The position numbers and the translations under genes are program-made. Below the pieces are notes generated by a model. That model was not told the DNA's origin. It saw nothing but the letters and a program-made list of their open reading frames with translations, and made no database searches. From Nothopassalora personata (taxonomy: Eukaryota > Ascomycota > Dothideomycetes > Mycosphaerellales > Mycosphaerellaceae), in assembly GCA_033816765.1 (NCBI GenBank), contig CM066288.1, forward strand, positions 1,736,001 to 1,800,000: a stretch of 64,000 bases of DNA, written 5' to 3'. This document shows, piece after piece, positions 42,694 to 54,185 of this stretch. Positions within the stretch are counted from its first letter, which is position 1; the number at the start of each line of letters is the position of its first letter.

Positions 42694-45600
42694 ATGCCCA
42701 TCACTGCCGAACAAGAACGCGAGCTTCTGAATCGCTACAAGCTCACGACCCTCTACCCGAACGAATGGCCGCACCAGCAGGACAACGACGACGACGATGA
42801 TGAATCTTCCGATGAAGAAGACAGCAAAGTCAGCAGACGCGGGTCGAAATACTCGAAAATCGACCGTCATGCCAGTTTGAAGAGCAGCATCACGAGTCGC
42901 AGCGCGCCCAGCAGCGATGTGGGCGTGCAAAAGGACGAACCAGATGCGCTGGGCATGGCTCCGAGTGTCGCCAACGAGCTTCGGAGGAGGGGACTGCCGG
43001 TGGAGGACAATCTCGCGTTGAGAAACAAGTTCATGCTGAGCTCCACGAGCTTCAGTCCGGCGTTGTATCTGTCGCAGGTGCACCAGAATGCCACTACTGA
43101 GGTACGTCGTATGATTCACAAGCGCCGAGAGGTACCTCGGACAGGCGTGTAGCTCTGGAGATGATGCACAGCATGAAGCGCCTCATTGAAACTAATACAT
43201 TTTTTCATGTAGGAGCTGCTACGAGGCTTGGACTTTTTGAGCAAGAGCATTGAGCAAAAGAGCGCCAGCTTGAAGGTGCTGGTAGAGAGCAATTTTGAGC
43301 GTTTCGTGCGAGCAAAGGCCACCATCGATACCGTCTACACCGAAATGCGTACCCAAGGTGTCGAGCCTACTCGGCTGTCGCACATCCCGCAATCAGCGAC
43401 CACGACCATGCGCCCACATTCACGCCAAACGAGCAAGACCCATAGCCACTTTCGCAACACAAGCGGACCCTTCGGCGTACAAGCAAAAGCAATGCCAACG
43501 GACAAGAGAAAGAACGCTCTCACCAAAGAGTCCGAATACGGCGTGCAAGGCATCAAAGCGCCGCTCCAGGAACTCGCAATCAAAGCAGAAGAAGTCTGGG
43601 GTCCTGCCCTTGGAGGTCGCGAGAAGGAACAGACCCTCCAGGCTGTCCAGGTGGCTCTCGACCAACATCGCGAAGTCTTCACGCTCAGCGGCACAGTCCA
43701 CGAGGCGATCAAGAAGAACGACTACGATGGCGTGGTAAACGGATACAAAAGAGCAAAGTCGCATGCGGAGAAGGCGCGGAGGATTGCGGATATTGCCCAA
43801 GAGAATAGAATGGAGCTGGGCGATCAGGATTCGCATCAGATCATTGTCACTGCGAGGATGTGGTACGATGTGAATGCGCAGGTAAGTCATTGAAAGGCGC
43901 GCGCGTCGCTCCACACCACACATGGCGCACGTGGCTGAGCTACCGCCCCGTTCGTCTCGATGATGACTGACGCCTTTGTGTTTGTAGGTCGATCAGTTCA
44001 AGCAGGAAGTCTGGCGACGATTGAAGACTTCTCATGGCAAGCAACCGGCTGCTGTGGCGGAGGAGTCTGATAAGGAGCTGCATATGGAGCTGCTGTCGAC
44101 GCTGCTTCAGCTTGAGGTTGATGAGAACCCCATCTGGTACGTACACAAGGTGGCGAGGCACGCGCTGCTCTCTACGCTCAGCATCTGCCGCCGAGGCAGT
44201 GTCGGTCGCTATTTGAGTATAGCTGACATACTTTTGCTTGTAGGGTCTGGATCAATAGTCACTACCTCTACCTCAAGGACCGCATCGCTCGGTTATTCGA
44301 GAGGAGTAGGATTGAAATCGAGATACTGCGGCGGAGACTGGCAGCGAACCCATATTCGAGCAGTGCCACGTTGGCCAAGCACTTGCGCACCGCTTCGAGC
44401 GCTTCCAGCTCCTTGCGACTCACCAGGGACTCGGGCAGAGACCTGGATCAACCTCCTGTCATCGTGTTCTGGGAGAAGGTGCACGCCTGCCTGGTCTCTC
44501 TCCTGTCGCCTGAATCAGGCGTCTTGTCGGAAGTGCTGGAGTGGTACAACACTGCCCAAGACTTCATCGACAACAAGGCGCAGAAGTCGTTTCCGACTGC
44601 TGTTTTCGCATCCGGCTTCACGCATCTCTCGCTGGAATCAGAACATGTCGAGGCAATACGTTCCGCTGCCGTGGAACTAGTTGGCCTTCTCTGCGAGAAC
44701 GTCAATTCATTCTTTCAGGATGCGCCAGTAGAAGATATCAGCGACCTATATTCGCCTATACCACCAACCCCGATCTCGCCAGATACGAAAACTCCGTTGA
44801 CACCAGGTGGCAAGCGTAGCTTCACTTTCGATTCGAATAATATGCCGCCACCTAGTCCAAAGAGAGGTACGTAATTGCAAGCAGTGTCCCAGTCGACGAT
44901 AATCTGCTTGAGATACGCATTTCACGACGCGCTTCGTCTGTCGTGTACAGCTAACCTGTTTCTAGGCGAAGCATATGAGAAATTCGCTTTCTGGCCACCA
45001 GGCGCGAATTCACTCTCTGGTGCCCACTATCTTGCCCGTTACTTGGCACAAGTTGGTACTGCCATGGGCGAAATGGCGGGCATGGCTGTGATCAAACAGT
45101 CGAATGAGGCCGAGAAGCTAAAAGCTCTCGTCATCAATGTCCGAGAACGCCTCATCACCGCAATCTGCTCAAGCTGGAGCACCGATTCAGAGAAGTGCAG
45201 AGTACTAGAGAGCTGGACACGAAGCCAAGACCGTCGCGATCTTACTCTAATGCCCACATACTTCGAAGCCTGGGAGGAGCAAGTTCTCAGCAATGTGCAG
45301 AAGATTGCATACGTTTCCAACGCTGTTGTCGCTAAGAGCGGATCAGGTGCTGTGGATGTGATCGCGCCGCCTTCTGCGAAATTGCTGCAGGTGGTACGGG
45401 GCTGCTTCACGACTAGTCTCTATAAGAGCTTGAATGGTATGATTGAGAATGCTGAGAAACTCGAGAGTGATAGAAATGGTATTGGTGAGGATGTTGATCC
45501 GGATGGCGTTACCGTGCCTCGGAAGCGAGAGGTTGAACTCGAGGGACCCGGTGCGATTGGTACTGAGGCTGTTGATGCGTCGAACAGAGTCAGTCAAGCA

Positions 45601-46560
45601 GTCCCGGGTTATGTGGCGATGCTGACATTTAGAAGAACGTGCGTATGCTTATGACGCTGTCGAACCTGAACCACCTTCGAAGCGAAGTCATCCCTCAGGT
45701 ACGTTTGGAAAGTCCGAGGCAGCAAACAGTACCTTGGACGTTGATGGTATGGTGGAGAGAGGCACTGCATGCAGCGCTTGGCTCCGCCATTCTCACCATT
45801 TTCAAGCTACTCAATAGAATCTCTGGCATAGCTAACACCTATCGCAGCTGATCTCACACTTCGAGTCCGCCTTCTCGGTCAAGCTCACAGAGGAGTCCAT
45901 GACGATTCGCGACGTACTCGCCCAGATCGATGCCCGCCTGTTTCAATCTTACGTCGAGCCGACCATACAAGTCCTTCAGCGGACCATCGCCGCCGGCATC
46001 GCTTCGCCTACGTGGGAGCCATCTACGCCAAGGCCTATAAACGCCCGGCCGTATGTCTATGATGTACTTATCAGTCTGGTATTGGTGCATGCGGAGGTTA
46101 CGAGTACCACCACATCCACTTTGACCAGCCAGGTTCTTTCCTACCTACTGGAACACTGCTCAATGGCATTGATTGAAGCTTTCAAGCGGAGAAGCCATTA
46201 CTCACTTCCTGCATTGATGCAGGCTACGTTGGATGTCGAGTTCATGGCGCAGACTCTCAACAATTATACCACGGACAAGGCTGGTGAGGTCCAGAGCCAG
46301 ATCTACTTGGCGCTGGATGAGCGCACGGATAATGATGCGCGTGCTAAGCTGCAGGGTGAATTGCCGGAAATGAGAGGTACGTTGCATGACCATCGCGCGC
46401 GACGCTCCCCGCACAACGCGAGCGGCAGAGGCACTGACACGCTCGTATAGGCATTCTCAAGAAGCTGCGCGAAAGTACAAAGGGCGAGTTCGGCTGTTTC
46501 CGGCGAGAACGCAGAGGCAGACGAGACGCAGGCAGTCGTGAGGGTGCGGCAAAGGGTTAG
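42694..46560 (+). CDS. SEC5: Exocyst complex component Sec5
   Basis: Eight exons: 42694-43101, 43213-43881, 43988-44136, 44244-44866, 44966-45588, 45633-45698, 45848-46376 and 46451-46560, 1058 residues. All junctions keep frame with GT..AG introns of 44-149 bp. Sec5 is a core subunit of the exocyst, which tethers secretory vesicles at growth sites such as the hyphal tip. The order fits Sec5: an acidic N-terminus (YKLTTLYPNEWP), a coiled-coil start (LRGLDFLSKSIEQKSASLKVLV), a conserved EVWGPALGGREKEQTL block, NPIWVWINSHYLYLKDRI, and long helical repeats. The C-terminus is ILKKLRESTKGEFGCFRRER. Exon 6 is only 66 bp. Confidence 0.9.
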
Positions 46561-46620
46561 AGACCTGAAATTGTCCACATCGTTGAAATCGAGCGCAGAG
46601 AATGCTACCACGACTCAGAC

Positions 46621-47448
46621 ATGGGTAGCACGGAGGATTGTGTTGATGTCGTGAGTGCACTTCTAGACGATGAAGACCAGCCATCACTGATTCTTGGACC
46701 CCCATTGCTACCGAACCCCACTTTTCGACAGCTTACTACGGAGCCGAGTGGCAATACCACTGAATACGTCGGACCTGGACTTCGGGGTGGCGGAGACGAT
46801 GGGCAGGACGAGGAACCCCAGCAAGATTACAGTGGCGATAGCAACAGCGAGGACGAACGAGGTAACAACACCCGTTACGATGCAGAGGCCCAGAATGCTC
46901 TCGACGTTCCTTCTCCTCCAACAACTCCCACGCCAATCTACAGCGCAACCGATCCGAACCCTTCAATAGACTATGAAACAGCCAACACACCCGCGAACAG
47001 ATGGATCATGGGCCTCAACGAGAGAAACTACCCAACCTTGATGCCACAATCTCAAGCGGAATCTTCTGTTATGGCCGCGAGACGAGCCCGGGAACAGCAA
47101 CAGCGGCAACAACAGCAGCATCAGTCTAGACTTATTCCGACCAGCAGGAGGAGGGGCAGTGATACTGGTAGACCACATATAGAGCTTGACAGTATGAACC
47201 GCCCGGCCGTGGTTCCGGGGTATGTGCCGAGAGCAGCTCAAACGGAGTCTTCGGCGACGAGCGCGGGAGGCGGAGAGCAGCAGCACAGTCGATCTAAGGA
47301 TGATGGGGAGCGTGAGCAGTTGCCTACGTATGCTGAGGCAAAGCAGGACGTCGATGCGGATTATGCTATTCATTCGAGGGGGAATGTGAGCGGGAGGAGC
47401 AAGGAGGGTAAAGGCAAGAGTAAGAAGAAAACGTGTGTCATGTCGTGA
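46621..47448 (+). CDS. Disordered protein with CAAX prenylation box
   Basis: 275 residues in one exon. The protein is low complexity: acidic and Gly-rich at the start, a Pro/Thr stretch (PSPPTTPTPIYSATDP), a poly-Gln run (EQQQRQQQQHQ), then Arg- and Ser-rich sequence. It contains a PY-like LPTYAEA. It ends in GKGKSKKKTCVMS: a polybasic patch followed by CVMS, a good CaaX box of the farnesylated type. This predicts attachment to the plasma membrane or endomembranes. It starts only 61 bp after the SEC5 stop, so the true start could be elsewhere or the two could share a transcript. No family recognised. Confidence 0.65.
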   Translation: MGSTEDCVDVVSALLDDEDQPSLILGPPLLPNPTFRQLTTEPSGNTTEYVGPGLRGGGDDGQDEEPQQDYSGDSNSEDERGNNTRYDAEAQNALDVPSPPTTPTPIYSATDPNPSIDYETANTPANRWIMGLNERNYPTLMPQSQAESSVMAARRAREQQQRQQQQHQSRLIPTSRRRGSDTGRPHIELDSMNRPAVVPGYVPRAAQTESSATSAGGGEQQHSRSKDDGEREQLPTYAEAKQDVDADYAIHSRGNVSGRSKEGKGKSKKKTCVMS

Positions 47449-48863
47449 GGGGCGTCTTGAATGTGGGCATAGTCTAGTTGGTGGTATGGTCTATCGTTAT
47501 TTCGTGGAGAGTCGAGAACTTTGAGGAAGGGCGCACATGTCTCGTTGTGTCTCGGTATTTTTCGACCCTACTGTAGTCACTCTCCAACTATCTACATCAA
47601 CATTAGCGCGGGTATGACTGTCCCAAGAGCCTGCTGGACCTCCGCCGTGACCTTAATCTCTCGAGCCGTGCCCTTTTGCTCGCACGTGGGCGGGCCCTTG
47701 AAACGGCATCAATGTACACCGAACCAAGCCTGAACAAAAGCCATACAGATTGATAGCACTGCCGAGGCGGGTATACTCGTCTTCCCTAAAGGGTCGAAGG
47801 GGGTCTTTCCCCGAAACGGGTTTCTAGCTAGGTGCGGCTGAAGAAGAGGAGAATTAAGTGATGAGAAACTATTTCTCCAAATTATACTCCAGAGCGCTAT
47901 GCTACATTGATAAAAGAAGTCCATGGTGCAAGGTATCTCCGCCGCGGCATGGCTATGCTATGCACACACACAGTAGGTTTCTTTCTCTCCAAAATTCACA
48001 GCTTGGATCTTGAGCTGGAGTCTAGAGCCTGAAGGAAGAGTGATTTGCGATGGCGGAGGCCTTGGCGTGTCAGATTTCTCCTGCCTGGGGGGGAGTGAAG
48101 AAGAAGGCAGGAATGGTGGTGAGGAGGTGGGTCATCTTCTTTTCAGGCCTTGCGATTGGGTTGAGTCTCATACTTGTGCACCGAGCTTGATGCACGCCCG
48201 GTGCTTGTATATAAGAGGCACGGAGTGAGTTCTGGGCAAGTCAGGTAGAGAGGGGATGCTAAGAGTCGTTCTGTAGCCTTGGTGTTTTTTTTGCCTTTAG
48301 CTTTTGCTTGGGTTGGAAAAGTAGGGAGGATCTGGTGGCGGTGGTGTGAGTCTTGCTGGCGGATTTTAACCCCCTGGTAGTGAGACTGTATAGCCGAGTG
48401 GTAAGTAGTAAGCACATTTTCGTATTTGAGTACGGCGACTTGTGTTCTGAAGATGAAGGAGGTCTGGAACCTGCCGGGTTTAAGTTTGGGTGCTTGTGTC
48501 AGTGTTGTTTCCATTTCTAGAGAAGCAAGTAGACGCTCCGAGCTTTGTGGAAATGTAACATTCTGGGAAAAACGATGTGAAGCTTTCCGAACCATTTCAT
48601 TGTGGGTTTGGCGTGTCTCTATTCCGCGCACCCGCCGTCATTTCAGATAACTGCAAGTCTATCGTGCTTGCTGGCTGCTTCGTAGAGCTACCTGTCTTCA
48701 ATGTGCATCTGCATCGAACCCGCCCGCTCGGCCTACTCGTTTTATAGACGCGTGGTCCGTCTGCCGCGGCAATGGTGTATATGCGGCGCATGCGTAACAG
48801 CCGCGATCACCTTGTATCTTCATGCAATCCCTTCTCCTATCCCACATCCTCTGCTCTTCATCT
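47449..48863. other. Intergenic, no gene seen
   Basis: About 1.4 kb between the stop of the CAAX gene and the stop of LSM4. Overlapping frames on both strands near 48143-49117 show no domain; the C/T-rich plus-strand frames from 48700 are antisense to the LSM4 tail. Confidence 0.5.
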
Positions 48864-49336
48864 TCAACCACCTCGCCCTCTCCCCCGTCCCGGTCCTCCC
48901 CTTCCCCGACCCCTTCCTCTCTCCATATGCGCTCCTCCTCTGCCGCCTCTCCCTCCTCTGTTGTCTCCCTGCCCGCCTCTCTGCTCTTGTTGAGCCTTTA
49001 CTACATCCACCACCTCATCCGGCACCCGCAGATACTTTATATTGTTCCCGCGCACGTAGCATTCTGGTAGGCGGTGAAATTTCTCTCCGTCAGGAGAGGT
49101 CTGGACGACTTCTTTGAGGGTGATGTTCATGTAGGTGTCGCACGAGACTAAGTGGCCGTTGAGGGTTTCGCCGGTTTTGAGTTCGACGAGCATTGGGTGG
49201 CCTTGTGCTGCTGTGAGGAGGCCGAGGGGGAGCTGGAGGCCCGGATCAGTGGGAGGTTCGGTGGAAGGAAGCTGGACGGTTGAGGGTCGGGGTGTGATAA
49301 GTAGGGCATGTGGGTGCGGGCTTAAGTGCTTACCAT
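48864..49336 (-). CDS. LSM4: U6 snRNA-associated Sm-like protein LSm4
   Basis: Exons 49336-49334 (only the ATG) and 49232-48864, with a 101-bp intron, 123 residues. LSm4 is part of the LSm2-8 ring that binds the U6 snRNA 3' end and of the LSm1-7 ring for mRNA decay. After the junction the sequence [19 protein letters not shown] is the conserved N-terminus, followed by Sm1 ([19 protein letters not shown]) and Sm2 ([16 protein letters not shown]). The C-terminal tail is RGG-rich, as in other LSm4 proteins. The ATG sits directly before GTAAGC, so the start codon forms an exon on its own. The internal Met at 49193 would lose the first helix. Confidence 0.93.
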
Positions 49337-50388
49337 TGTGATTGATGTTGCGCGGTGGTGAGCGCTATTGGTATGGGGTGTAGTACAGGTGCGCTATCGG
49401 CTCATGCTGGTGTTGTGATGTTGTGTATGTGCAAGCCGAGTTTTAATTAATGTTTGAGTTGCCGTCTTGCGACGTGAGGTAACTCAGACCCTGCAGCGAG
49501 CTGCCTAAGACGGTAAGGACGAGATCTATGGTCTGAGTGCTCCAGACTCTCCATGTCTCTCTTCTGAAATCGACAGATATTGATATCCATCTCACAGCCA
49601 ACAATACCGCAGTGCTATCTGTCAAAATCAAATAACGTGTGGTATGACGTCATGACATCTATCAAGATAATCCAGGCAGTTTTGCACACCAAATCGATGT
49701 CTGTTTCGTCCTAACGCAGCCACACGTGGGTGTATTCTTGGAGTTCCGATGGCTGTCGCCGGCTTACACGCCAGTTGATTCGTGACCATTGGTGACTACA
49801 TCATTGTCGCCGTCCGTCTCACTTTCAACGGCGGGGTCTTCAACGCCGTTTGGAGCAAGTTCACCAGGGTGTTCCGGGCGGGCATGTGGTGCAGAGCCTC
49901 CATGGTGAGAGCTAGGTTGCGGCGAGGAAGAGTGGTGCTTCGGGGGCTTTTGTATACTGACTGCTCTTCCCCCTGTTCAGACTTGTATCTTGCATTCATG
50001 TTCGATTTCGAGTGTCATAGCCATCTACTGGCTAGCAGACAAGTAGCTGACGCAGCATTCGGTTTCCGGTCTCATTCCAGCAACGTGTGTTGCTCGTTGG
50101 TCGAGTCCCGTTCCCCTCACACCTCACACCTTCTTCTCGCGCACGATCAAGCAACGGGCCTGACTTGGCATATCGAAGACAGTAACGACGTCGACGAGAA
50201 CTGTACTGACATGTAAAGCCGAAGATCTGCCGTTTGATGGCCCGAAAAGCTACAACAACGCGCCGAACTACATTTAGTCTCCTCATCAAAGGTGGAGACA
50301 GAGTGACAATGGCTGGGGCGCCTGTTTATAAAGTCGCGGGTACAGCGCACAAGAATTCTCCCGCCTCCGTGAAGCACTCTCTGAGGCC
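49337..50388. other. Intergenic, promoters of LSM4 and the GH42 gene
   Basis: About 1 kb upstream of both LSM4 (minus) and the beta-galactosidase gene (plus). Open frames such as 49782-50216 (plus) show no domain. No repeats seen. Confidence 0.5.
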
Positions 50389-52760
50389 ATGCGTGCTCAA
50401 CTGACGGGAGCAGCACTCCTGCTGTCCTGCACTGGATACTGCGTGTCGACACCTCACAAACCCTACCCAAGATCGGACCAGAATGTATCTCTGGCTCCAG
50501 ACGCCTCCCGCTGGCCGAGCGGCATACATCTAGGCGTCGACTACTATCCCTCACAATGGCCCGAATGGATGTGGGAATCCGACATATCTCGCATGCGGGA
50601 CAGCAACATCTCCCTCGTCCGCGTCAACGAGTTCGACTGGAGTGCCTTGGAGCCCAAGGAAGGCCAATACAACTTCACACTCCTGGATAAGACGCTCGAT
50701 CTCTTCCAAAAGTACGGCATCAAGGCGATTGTGGGCACGCCCACAGCAGCGCCGCCGAATTGGCTTACGGAGAAGTACCAGGTAAATTATGTAGATCGCA
50801 CGAATGCGACTCTGCTTTTTGGGTCGAGGAGACATTACAGTCTTTCTTCGTTTGACTATCGCGAGCAGAGTCGGAGGATTACGCAGAAGTTGGCAGAAAG
50901 GTACGGGAGTCATGAGGCTGTGGCTGGGTGGCAGCTTGATAAGTAAGTGGCCTTATCACTGACATGACTTCGGGCACACTGTTGATCAGGGAATAGCGAG
51001 TTCGGCTGCCACGATACAGTACGAAGCTACGACAAAGATGCCAAAACGCGCTTCCGCTGGTGGTTGAAGGAGAAATACACCACTATCGAGAATATGAACG
51101 ATGCTCAGGGTCGGGTCTTTTGGTCGTCTCAATATGAGTCTTTCGATGTGGTAGAACCGCCGTTTCTTGAAGTGTACACGAACAACGAGGCACACACGCT
51201 GGATTGGTATACTTTCAGTTCGGATATGGTGGCGGAGTTCGCGAAAGAGCAGGTGGTCATTCTGAGAAAGTATGCGCCACATCATTTCGTCACGACGAAT
51301 CTCATGGTGCTGTTCACGGTGGGTGTCGCTGTGTTCACCAAAAGCTTCGAGCTGACCGTCTCTGTTAGGACTTTGACCATTACAAGTTCGCGCGCGACAC
51401 AGGCATCGACATCGCGACCTTTGACCAATACGCTCTTGCTGGCACCAGTGCAGTCCCACTGTCTGACCAAGAGATGTCCGATTACCTACGCACGGGTGTC
51501 CCCGACCTGCAAGCATTGAACCATGCTATGTACCGTGGCATTTCAGGCGCCGCGTACAATAAGAATCACGGACCCTTCGGCGTCATGGAAATGCAACCAG
51601 GAGTGCTTAACTGGAATCAGTACCGCGTCTCTCCACAGGAAGGTATGGTGCGTCTCTGGACTCACGAAACCTTTGCTGCTTCGGGAGACTTGGTCAACTA
51701 CTTCCGCTGGCGGCAAGTGCCCTATGCGCAAGAACAGACGCTTTCTGGACTGTTCACCGCCGACAATGTTGAGGACGAAGGTTATGTTGAGTCTCAAAAC
51801 TTCGCCGATAAGGACCTTTCACAGCTCCGCTTCGCAGGCATTGCAGAGACTGAAGGTCAAGCGGACGTCGCTCTCGTCTTCGACTATACCTCCCATTGGA
51901 TCTGGGCCATTGAACCCTACAGCGGCTCCTGGTCCGTCAAAGAGGCTAGCTACACAGATGCAGTCCTGGCATACACCGATCTCGTGTACTCCTTCTTCTC
52001 TGCTGCGCGCCGCCTCGGCCTCAGCATCGATGTCATCTCACCCGAGCAGAGTCTCGAAGGCTACAAGCTGGTCATTGTTCCATCCCTTCCCATCATTCCA
52101 GATGCTTTCGACAAAGCTTTGTCGAACTTTACTGGATCCGTCATCTTAGGTCCCAGCACAGGCAGCAGAACTCCCAACTTCTCTTACCCGCCAGGCCTTA
52201 CTCCCTCCGAAGGTGCGCTGAGGTCTCGCCTGCCAATGCGAGTAAGCCGCATCGAGACACCACCCACCTACGCAAACAGCGGCGTGTCGTATGCCGGCAC
52301 CACCTATAACATCTCCGCTCGCGAGGAGTGGATTGCATGCGCTAGAGACAACAGCACTAGCAATGCTACAGTTCAGTACACCTCCCCACACCGTCCGGGC
52401 AAACCTGCGGCGTGCGCGAAAGACGGCCTGCACTATCTTGCTTTCAACCCGCCAGTCGACATGCTCGTATCATATCTCGGCGACGTGGCTGCTGAAGCTG
52501 GGATCCAAGATCTCACTGGTCGGGTGGCTAGTAAGGAGAATGATCTTGGTGCTACATTGAGGTTCTTGAGGAGAGGTGATTTGCTTTGGGCGATCAACTA
52601 TGGCTCAAAGGCACAGAGTCCGCCGGTAGTTGATGGAGAGTTGATCATTGGCGACAACGCCGATGAAGTCCCGGCGGCTGGCGTGTTGGTATGGAAGCTC
52701 AATGGAGGGAGGCGGGGCGGCTTGACGTCGAGCTTGACTCGTGTTTGTAGAGCATACTAA
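50389..52760 (+). CDS. Secreted GH42 beta-galactosidase
   Basis: Exons 50389-50942, 50997-51318 and 51369-52760 (introns 54 and 50 bp), 755 residues. A signal peptide of about 20 residues starts the protein. The GH42 barrel opens with LGVDYYPSQWPEWMWESDI and VRVNEFDWSALEPKEGQYNF, then VGTPTAAPPNWL. The acid/base Glu is in WQLDNEFGC (Glu186, created at the intron 1 junction) and the nucleophile in VMEMQPGVLNW (about Glu366). A trimerisation-type domain and a beta domain follow. GH42 enzymes release galactose from plant galactans or small galactosides. The family is mainly bacterial, so ancient transfer is possible, though introns and codon use look native. Confidence 0.9.
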
Positions 52761-53462
52761 TGGCACGAGTCAATATGGCACAAGAACGGTAAGGCGATAC
52801 CAAGGTAGTGAAGTTTCAATCCTTGCGGGATACTGATCAGGTTGCCATGATGGGGTGTGTTCTCGCCGAAATGAGTTCCATACCAGAGGTACTAGTGCGG
52901 TGTGTTGTCGCGCCCCAGTGAGTGCGGGTGCTGGGATTCGACCTTCGGTGACCGGATGTGATATGTATATCATATGTATGCCACACTTCACCACCACGAC
53001 TTCCATCGTCTCACGCGTTGTGACTCTGTGCAACTCCCAAGCGAGTATGTTCTGCTCTATCCCGATGTCTTCTGCGTCGCTGCTTTTACGATCCGTACAT
53101 CGACCACCGAAGCTATCCTCCTCTCTCAGCAACATGCCACTTGGACAGGGCACTGGACCGCGAAACGCGCTCTGGGCTGGAACAGATCTCTGCTCAGTAT
53201 CGGTCATGACGATCCTGCTCACGGCGTGGAGTCGTCTTCGTAGAGAAGAGCCTTGATCGTTCTTCGGCACCCTATGTCAAAGCCCTTCGACGTAGGCAGC
53301 CTGGAGATCCCTCGACCCTTTGGACATTACGAAATTTGGGCAATCCTGTTCTGCAGGCCAGCAGTCCTTCCCAAGGCTTACCAGAATCTGGACCGACACT
53401 CCCTGTCATCCAGCTTTGAAATCCAGATATCTTGCTGGGAAAAGCTCACCCACACTGCCTCT
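52761..53462. other. Intergenic with coding-like scraps
   Basis: Plus-strand frames 52974-53243 and 53253 onward contain protein-like segments (PMSKPFDVGSLEIPRPFGHY) but no start, splice sites or family. They may be the relic of a gene, or chance. Confidence 0.35.
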
Positions 53463-54185
53463 TCAATAATCCGGCATTCCACTCATCATATCACTCGCTC
53501 CAACACCTTTAACATACCTCCACCGTCTCCCCGTGCTCTCATACCTCCACCGCGTGACTACATGCTGCACGGTACTGATCCCAAAACTCACCATCTGCGC
53601 TTTGACCAACATCTCCACTTCCTCTTCCCCAGCTGGATCCGCAGGAGAGCCCGCGAGTCTCAGAGGCCGCACATCTTCACTTCCCTCCACCTTACACCAA
53701 AACTCGGGATCGGCGTTCAGAACACTTCTCATTCTGGCGTTATGCTCGAGCAACGGCACGGAGAACTCGGGTAAGTGTTCGTCCTGCTGGAACCGAAAGT
53801 CTGGATGGAAGATTTCCCAGATGAAAGAATCGTTGCCGAGGTCTCGGGTATTGATCGCTGTGGCGAGGAGGCGGGTGAGGTGGGAGATGTGCGCGGCAAT
53901 CTCCTTCATCGTGCAACATTTGAGACTGCGGTCGGGTTCGTCGGGGAGCTCAATGGGCCCACCTGAGGGTAGAGTGCCCGGTAAGGAGTCGACACAGGTG
54001 TTGAGTTTGTGGTTATTCGAGGTCATGGTGGTCGTTGTGGGAGCTGTACTCATGCTCACGCTCGCTGTCTCCGGCGTTAGGGGCCCTGGCGGCGTGGACA
54101 AGAAGATTTTGGTCAGGGATGAGCGGCATTTATATGCTATTCGCTTGCAGATACCATCTTTCTTGGGACTCATCGCGAGGGACAA
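53463..54185 (-). CDS. NTF2-like hypothetical protein
   Basis: 240 residues, one exon. The first 80 residues are Ser/Thr/Pro-rich. The rest looks like an NTF2/SnoaL-type cone fold: a helical start (MKEIAAHISHLTRLLATAINTRDL), a strand block (FIWEIFHPDFRFQQDE), an EHNARMRSVLNADPEFWCKV segment, and a C-terminal sheet (VVTRWRYESTGRRWRYVKG). The fold assignment rests on pattern and length and no catalytic residues can be named. The start may be lower, at one of the Met codons around residue 45 (near 54053), because the N-terminus before that is of poor quality. Confidence 0.6.
   Translation of the reverse strand: MSLAMSPKKDGICKRIAYKCRSSLTKIFLSTPPGPLTPETASVSMSTAPTTTTMTSNNHKLNTCVDSLPGTLPSGGPIELPDEPDRSLKCCTMKEIAAHISHLTRLLATAINTRDLGNDSFIWEIFHPDFRFQQDEHLPEFSVPLLEHNARMRSVLNADPEFWCKVEGSEDVRPLRLAGSPADPAGEEEVEMLVKAQMVSFGISTVQHVVTRWRYESTGRRWRYVKGVGASDMMSGMPDY

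Noticed and set aside
42571..43119. 182-codon minus-strand frame with poly-Gly and poly-Val runs
   Set aside because: It is the antisense of the ACC repeat and SEC5 exon 1.
48391..48401. Perfect match to a tRNA A-box (TAGCCGAGTGG)
   Set aside because: No B-box (GTTCRANNC) follows at the right distance and no cloverleaf stems form, so this is chance or a relic too small to call.
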